This document shows, piece after piece, positions 56,484 to 64,000 of a stretch of 64,000 nt of DNA (position 1 is the first letter of the stretch; each line of letters starts with the position of its first letter). The notes beneath the pieces were generated by a model that was not told the origin of the DNA, made no database searches, and saw only the letters and a list, made by a program, of their open reading frames with translations. The translations under genes and the position numbers were made by a program. The DNA is from Fomes fomentarius. Lineage: Eukaryota; Basidiomycota; Agaricomycetes; Polyporales; Polyporaceae. The stretch spans positions 496,001 to 560,000 of the forward strand of contig JABYQN010000004.1 in the NCBI GenBank assembly GCA_022606135.1, given 5' to 3'.

Positions 56484-59400
56484 GGTGGAGACCGTCTGGG
56501 GCTCTATCGGCGAGGCGTGCGTGTATAGAAGCAGACAGAGGGTCGAAGACGGGACAACCAGGTTCGTCGTTGTACAGATCACCTTCGGGGATGATCAGCC
56601 TGAGCGGAGTTCAGCGGAGTGTGCACACAGGTACGCGGGTTGCACACAGGGGGCTTCAGGGTCCGCTTGGCTCCGCCTGGTGTTTTTGGGGGCCGCCATG
56701 GCCTTGTGACGCCGCTGGGAGGGATGGCGCCAATCTCAAACTTATCGGGATAGAGGGCGCTCGCCGCCGAAGGAACGACAAGTCACAGTCGTCCACAACG
56801 CCACGAGTGTGTCCATCGCCATCCAGCCACCCGCGCCAACGATTAACCCGTCGGGCCTCGGTCTCTCATCTCTCGCCCCGAGAGTGGGTCAGGATGAAAC
56901 GTGAGCCGGCGCCGCTGCTCGAACCGTCGCACAAGCTCGCTCACGAGGGTCGTCCGAGTCGTATACTTTGGCCACGAGGACTCTTCATGCTGACCATGGA
57001 CCATGGTCTTGCATCCGAATCGTGCGCCTATCTGACAGTGAGAATGTGGATCGGCGACTAAGGAAGTATGCACACTCCGTTCCTCAATTTAAAACGTCAT
57101 TGAATGTCGCAAAGAGTTAGCAACAGGCTGGACTATGTTCCCTTCCATTCGGCAGGATCTATCCTGCACCAACCTTCCGCTTCCCTCGCGCAGAACGACG
57201 GACCATGGTATTCACCGCACCGGTCCCGTGCATCTCTCTCCTCCCTTCCATACTCTCGCCGTCTTGGCGACCCCGAATGGCCGCCAGGTTGCCTTGTTGC
57301 AACGGCGGTCGGACCGTATCCAACCACGCCCAGACACAGATACGGCAGCACCCTTCTCTTGCTTTGTTGTCTCCTGGAAGCTCGGGCGGTTACGCGATCC
57401 AAGCACTAGCGCGAAATCACCAAACTTCGAGTCCTCGAGCCGTGCTTTCCTTGGGATCCGTTGCATTGTCCTCGGACATCTGACGATGCCCCGTAACCTG
57501 GGGCCCCCAAGGATCCTGCTCCTGCTGCGACCTGCGACTCTCCCCATTCCTCCCGATCCCTCGGTGAAGCCTGCCCTCTGCTGGACGCATTGCCGACATT
57601 CTCGGCCGTTCTGACCGCTGTCTGGTGGACTGGACTCCGACTGTACCTCCGCCGCGACTCCAGCCATCCGTGAAGGGTCATTTTTCCCCTCCGGGCATGA
57701 CGTCTCACCTGATCCATCATCCCGATGCCGTCCCCAGCCGCTCTCAGACGGTCATCTCCTGAGCCGCCGCAGTACGCTTTGAACCATCCTTCTTGCCGTA
57801 CCCTAAATGACGCGCCTGCCGACCATGGCTTCGGCAACTCTTGCAGTAATGTGATGCAATAGCACCGAATTCGCAGTGAGCTGCGAACAACGCCCCCAGT
57901 CATTGACAGTCGCTTGCAAATGACGCCGAACAGCGATCCCACCGGATTGTCCATGTATGTCTGGATTTTCCCCTCCTGGATTTTGAAGATACCGATAACG
58001 GCCATGGTGGTACTAGACGGGCGGACGATTGGGCGATAAGAAGCCATACAAGAATAAACCAGACCGCCCGTGTGCAGATCGTGCCCGGCATGGGAACCCA
58101 AGTCTATAACTTTGTATGGAGCCAACCTTCTCCTCGCGCTCGTGGGCCCAAGGAGCGAAGTATGTCCGTGCGAGGGAGAGGGTGGTATGTCGAAGTTCCT
58201 GTAACTTTACTCTGGACGGCCGCAAAATGTCCAAGGTTCTCCTCCGCCTTCTGGGCATGCTGCGCGCGCCGCGTGTCTGTCTCTCCGTCTGCATAACCTC
58301 GATCCGGCAGCGTGCTCACAGCACCAGGCTGACACCAATGCGCCATGGACCACGGCCATTCCGCCATCGAGTGGTACTCCTGAACTCTGTCTGCAAACTC
58401 TGTCTACGGTCTGATGGCTCAGCACATCATCGCAAGCCCAGCATTCTTGCTTGAGTGCACGGGGTCGCGTCGCGCCTAGGGTTCAGTGGCGTCCAGCATT
58501 CCTCGCCTCGCTCCCTGCGCACTGTCATGCACACACCCATCATACAAACAAACATCACCGCAAAGGCTCCGCGGGTAGCGGACCGGCGGTCGGCGGGTCG
58601 ACGAACGGTACGATGCATGGCATTGAGCGCGTTCGGCCCCGCGCCAGTTGCTTTTCTCGTCCCGTAACCTCATGCAGGCCAACGGCCGGCTAAAGTTGTG
58701 TGCTAGCGCGTAAGGTACGGCTTCGATTCTATCAGTCGCCGCTGTCGGTACTGTCAACACTGAAGCAGACTGTCAAGACCGGCCATTGTCGCCGCGCGCC
58801 TCTCTCCCAAGATCGTCTCTATGCCGCCGAGGTCCGAGGGCGCCCGGAGTGCCGCTGGGTGCGAACAGAGCAACTGGTTGCACCGGCTGGCCAACCACAC
58901 CTGGCCCAGGGTCCTCTATTGACTGGGATCAGGAACAACGCACACCGCACACCGCACATCGCACATCTGCAAGAAGACGGAGGGGTTCAGGCTGATAGAT
59001 GCTGACCAGGACTGCTGGCCGGGCCCCGGAATCACAGCGGTGAGCCTCAAGTGCCGTACAAGGGTACCCGCGAGTGCCGGATGCCGGATGTGGTGAAGGG
59101 AGGCGATCTTCCGGGAGAACCATCGGACACGCGCAAGCCCACTCGCGTCAGGTGCACCGTACAACGTGCGGGTCCTGTCCGACCTCTCCACCATCCGGTG
59201 CGCACACAAGACAAAAGCGAGACGGGACTAGGGAAAGACAATTATTTGCACTCGTCCGAATGGAACTCGACGAAAAACAGGTCGGGAAAAGGATCATGGC
59301 GGTCTGTGTGTTCACAACTGCGTATTTTGCACAATATCCGATCTCAAGTTATCAGTCAATTCATATCTGCATACTCGGTGTCACCACCGACGCCTCGTGT

Positions 59401-62400
59401 CTCTATATCAGTGCATTCGACTGCCTGGTGGGCAGGCTCGAGTCGGGTCACCCGCACACGTACGGCGCGCGTGTGGTCTTTTACGTCTTACGCCTCCCGC
59501 ACCGTCGCTCTCCATACTTGCTGACGTCCCAGGCCGCAGGCCGCAGGGCGAAGGGTTCACCTTCATTCATACTGGCTCTACATGTCACGCCTGCGGTGTT
59601 CATGAGCACCCAGCTCCGTGCGCAGATACACGTCGCGCGGCCATGTATGGGCAGCTGAACGGTAAACGGCACGGGGAAGTTTTCGCGAAGCACCCCGAAA
59701 CGGTCGATCGCTTGCCCGTCCTGTATGGATGTTTCCCCAAACCGACTGATTGGCGGTGGGGCATTAAGTACATCGCCCTTCCTTCTCGCGTTCAGCCACA
59801 GCGGCGCTCCTCGACAGAGTTCGCGTCCACGGTCACCCACAATGCGCACGACCCAAGGTGAGTGTACGTATAACGTGTACTGAGCAGTCGTGTTGGTTAT
59901 TTCGGAATTCAATGCCCGCGACATGCAGCGGGCACGAGCTAGCAATAAGAATATATCGGCGCTCGAAGGTCGGCCGAAAGTTTGAGGAACTTAGTAGTAG
60001 TAGTGAAGGGATGTCTGTGCCAACTTGAATATGAATCCCGCCTCTCGCTCGCACTGCACCTCCCGCAGGCCACGATCAGTGATCTGAATTTGTATTTCGG
60101 CCGAACGCTAATTATCCCCCGATCCAGGCGTCGTGCAAACTGTCATGGAGGCCGTAACACTGCTGTTAGCGAGGCTGGTAGTGGAATCGAAGCTCGACAG
60201 TCAGCGAAGTCAGAAGGCTCGTATACGTACTACCGCAAAGCACAACCAAACCAGCCGGCGCTGGCCCGCCCCCAGGGTCCCCAAGGAGTTAGTAGCACGA
60301 GCCAGGGACGAGAGACCCTTGCCGAGCATTGTAGCATTGTGCCCCAAACGGGGCTCGGTAAGTCATTCGCGAGGTTCGCTGGGCTAGAAGTTCAAGCTCC
60401 CTGAGCCCAGCGGCCGAGGGCAGAGTTGCCAACCTCAGCAAGTTCCGTCCTTGACCACTCCTGAACTCACGCTCACGAATCCTCGAAGCAAGGCCGAACC
60501 ACACCCTCTCGACGCGCGTGACTTCAATCCTGCGGCTTCTCGTTCAGTCATCCGACAGTGAGCATGGCACGGGATATGGGCACCTGTTGAGTGCGAAAGC
60601 AGGCCCAGAAGGAGCGCTCCAGCGGGAATGAGTCCAGCTGCGCAGGGCCCGGGCTCCCCCCCCCCCCCCCCCCTTTGCGTCGTTCAATGTCGTAAACGCC
60701 ATGCATATGCATATCAATGATAGGTACATGGGTACATACCCGTTTGCCGCACGCCGTTCCTTCCTTCTCAACCACAAGTGTGATGTCGCTGACGCTCATA
60801 GGGCCGGCGTCTTACCAATGCCATATACGCCCTGGGCGTCGTTCATATGCGGCCCGTGCAGCGCTAGAATGGCAGAACATGAGAACACTAGGACAAGGGG
60901 CAGACACCCATCTCCAGCAGACACGCTTCTAACCCCGTGTTCCCCACACACGCCCGGGCACATGAGCCGCAGTGACAGGCGCCACCGAACACGCCCTGGG
61001 CGCGTTGTCCCCGTCCTTGGGTTGTATCAATGTCCCCGCGTCTAGCCAGCCCGAGACGGACAGGGACAACATCGAGTCCCAAGACAAGGCTTCAGCACGG
61101 TGTCTGTTCAGGTGTCGCCCACAGATCCCCGTGTGCCCAGGAACGGAAAAAACGCGCCTGACTTGCTTGCAAACGGCTCTGCGATTATGCGACGAGCGCG
61201 TGTTAATTCATTTTCAGCGTTTAGAACAGTTCAGTCAAGAGTCAAAAGATGCCGTTGCTGCTACTATTAGTTGCCAGCACAGGTGCCCACGACCCACCCG
61301 CCGGCCGTGTTGTCCAGTCCATGAATATACGCACATACGTAGCCTTCTGGTTCTCTGGTTCAGGCGCAGGTTCGGGGGCGTCGGCAGGAGCTTGAGAGAA
61401 GCACAGCGGCCAGGATCTTGGAAGTCGATTCACAGATCCTATTCTGGTGACGGCTGCGCGCGCTGGTGGGTGGGGATCTGACAGATGCCATCCGCCGCCC
61501 GCCCGCGCGATCCATTTGCATCTAGTGCTGGTGTCGAGGCTTCACGATGACTTGCGGCCAGTGCCTGTGGTGGTGTTCGTCGGTGGTAAGTGGCGGCTGG
61601 TGGTGTTGGTGCTGGTGGTGGTGGGGCGGCTTTCCCCGCTGCCCACCCCCGGGGACGCATACGTCGGAAACGGCCGCAAGCGTGTCGCCCCTATGGTGGT
61701 TCGTATACTCTTGCGTGCTTTGTGCGCAACGGTGTTAGTAGGCAGCGTGGATCTGTCAGATGGGTACACCTCAGGCCTGGTGTTACGTGTTACGTCTAGA
61801 GCACTCACGGCTGAACCGCGTCCCGTCCGCCAGCCAGGCACGTCCATGACGTCTCTGTCTGTCTCTCTTCCATTGAACTTTGGCTTGCCATAACGACCTG
61901 TATGCCCTGGCTGCGAGCAGACAAGGGGTTCGGGAAGGTCCTGGCACCATGTGCGCTCTGTTACAGAAGCTGTCCGTGTGGTCTTCGACAGCATCCGGAG
62001 AACGATCTACCGTCTCAAGAACAAACCCTATCATCATCCCCATCCTGCCATCCCTCGCATCCTCAGGGTCTGTTTTTACGCACCACGCACCTGAAAATAA
62101 CAATACGCAATACGCATACGTACATGCATATGCATATGGCCAGGGTCTCCGGACTTGTGCGACAGTGGGCGGGGTCCTGGCAGTTCTCCCAGCAATCCAG
62201 ACCAGACGCGGCGGGCGGATGGGTGAGTCAGGGCTTGGTATTTACTCAACCCTCAGGGTTCTGACCGAGGCTGCCAGCGGCCAGCCGACCTTGGGAGTGA
62301 CCCGGCCTTGCCCGCCTGTGCCAGTACCGTAGCCGCACAGTGACCAATGCCATCTAGCAGTCAGGACTCAGCAGTCAGCAATCAGGACTTTGCAGCGGCC

Positions 62401-64000
62401 GACGGACTTACGATGGGACGATGGGAAGCGCTGCCGTTACCGCTCACGTACGCGTCTGATGGTGCGGTGTGCAACTTTCTGCAGTTTGCCCTATTGCCAG
62501 AGTGACAGGTGCGACAGGTGCTGGCAGATAGTGTGATATTGACACATAATTTGCAAGGCTGCTGCTAGCCAGCCTTTCGGACGAACTCGAAGCTCGCGAG
62601 TTGCGGCGGGCGTTCCCCACACTAGCGGTGGCCTTGACACGCTTGCCGACGTCATCCGACTGCGTGATACATGCCCCCCCCCATATTATGCACTGTGCAA
62701 TGATGAGTGCAGCTGAAGTGCAGTGGGTGGAGCTGGGGGTTTGGTAAGTGGTATTGGCGGGTAGCCACAACACGGCACAGCGTACGCACTAGTCGCCGTC
62801 GCGGCCGTCGCCGCTAGAGACCGGGACTTGAACCTCTTCCCGACTCCCGGTGCGGTACATATGCGCCTAGCGTCCTCCCTTGTGTCCCGATACCGGATCT
62901 CGGGCGCTGGCTGCGTTGTGTTTTCTGATGATCCGGCGACAAGAGGCAACAAGCCTGCCACGAGCGGAGGAGCGCTGGATCGGAGACAGCTGGAGGAGCA
63001 ATGATGTTAAAACGACGCCCGACGTCTTTAGCGAGATCTCCGAGGTCCCAGGGCCCCCAGCGCCGACTCCGCGTCTTAGTCCTGTATGTACTTCAGTAAG
63101 TACAGCTCGACCTAGTGTGTATATTACTATCTATGTAAGCTGGTCCGGTGGGTTTATGCCAAGTAGATGACTGTAGTAGATCATAGGCGACCGGTAAGTG
63201 TCAGTTGTGGTCTCACTGTAGTTCGTTACCGTGATCAGGCGGTGAGATGTTGCCGTACTAGAACCTACTCATGATAGATCTTAGCAGACTCTCGGGGTGG
63301 AAAGCACTGAATGTTTATATATGGGCGCGAAACGCAGTGACGCGGCGGAGTCGGGCGGTATACTGAAATGCAGATCAGATAGTCTGAGTTTGCTGTGGTT
63401 TGAATTTCGAGCTTCGGGGAGGGGCGGGTCGGAAGCCTCGGGGGTCCACAACGCCATTGGGTAGGCGGGACTCCCTCCGCACTAACTGAACAAATCTCTA
63501 CGGGGGTAAGCGGGCAGCGCCGGTGGGTGGGCGGGGTCCTCAGGAAAACATGGAGCCCCGCCTCGACTGCCGTAACATCAGTATGCGGTGTGTGTCGGAC
63601 GGTAGATAGAAACTCGGAACAGCTTCGTACAATTCTGTGGCGAGAAACGTGGTCTCCGTCTGGGAGCTTCACGACCCACCCGAGGGGCAAGGGTCCTGCG
63701 CCATCGCAATGTTACGTGTACGCAGCGCAACAGTCGCGACAGTCAGCGGCTGGAATTGCCAAATGGCGCCGGTGGTTGGCAGCAAGCTCCGAGCGAGCGG
63801 AGGTTGGAGATGCATATGACCCGTTGACTGTGCATGGCTTATTCAATGCTAATCGAATTTCGCGGGTATAATGGGGACTGTGGGGACCTGACTGAGGCGA
63901 TTCAGTCGTTATGATCAAGACATAGGGTCCATGTACGTACTACGCCCGACGGCCTGCAGATAGCGAGGATCTCGAAAGGGGATGAAGCCATCCCCGTCGG
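56484..64000. other. 7.5 kb terminal region without supportable genes
   Basis: The first few hundred bases should hold the promoter of the PH-domain gene. Beyond that, frames of up to 239 codons (for example 57406-58125 minus) show no motif, no splice-joined protein and no balanced composition typical of the genes to the left. A run of 18 cytosines at 60656-60673 is the only clear simple-sequence feature. The window may stop inside an intergenic space. Confidence 0.4.
60656..60673. repeat. Homopolymer run of 18 C
   Basis: An uninterrupted run of C in non-coding sequence. Such tracts are prone to slippage and to sequencing length errors, so its exact length is uncertain. Confidence 0.85.

Overview
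The window is nuclear DNA of a filamentous basidiomycete, most likely an Agaricomycete (perhaps Polyporales, which I cannot prove). The evidence is GC-rich genes broken by many 45-95 bp GT-AG introns, a farnesylated-pheromone precursor gene of the homobasidiomycete type, fungal Zn(II)2Cys6 regulators, an Npr3 TORC1 regulator and tandem NAD(P)-binding paralogues. No bacterial, viral, organellar, rRNA or tRNA feature was recognised. Gene models below were built by hand from splice signals and reading frame. Unless an entry says otherwise, all exon lengths add up to whole codons.

Left part (1-11.3 kb), ordinary dense gene space: a glycosyltransferase-like protein related to the N-terminal half of L-arabinokinase (+, with one apparent 1-base frameshift), Npr3 (+), an NAD-dependent epimerase/dehydratase (-), a Gfo/Idh/MocA oxidoreductase (-), and a tail-anchored PEX26-like protein (+). 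A 40-residue lipopeptide mating-pheromone precursor lies alone on the minus strand at 12 kb. It is too short for routine ORF calling, and no STE3 receptor is in the window.

Middle part (13.2-28.4 kb), a tandem array: five full-length minus-strand atypical SDR paralogues (copies A, B, C, D, F) and one decayed relic (E). The five share the same intron positions and nearly the same exon sizes (about 43/200/96/343/360-420 bases). A WD40 protein gene on the plus strand sits between copies C and D, and a classical C-factor-like SDR closes the array. The array holds a short terminal-inverted-repeat element, a duplicated 3' flank, and one copy with a mutated splice donor, so it looks like an actively duplicating and decaying accessory family.

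Right part (28.4-64 kb) is gene-poor. It holds two paralogous Zn(II)2Cys6/Fungal_trans_2-type transcription factors in the same orientation, with 14.3 kb of apparently non-coding DNA between them, and a tandem PH-domain protein. The last 7.5 kb has no gene I can support. Large upstream spaces around fungal developmental regulators are common, which fits the layout, but the function of this desert is not shown by the sequence.
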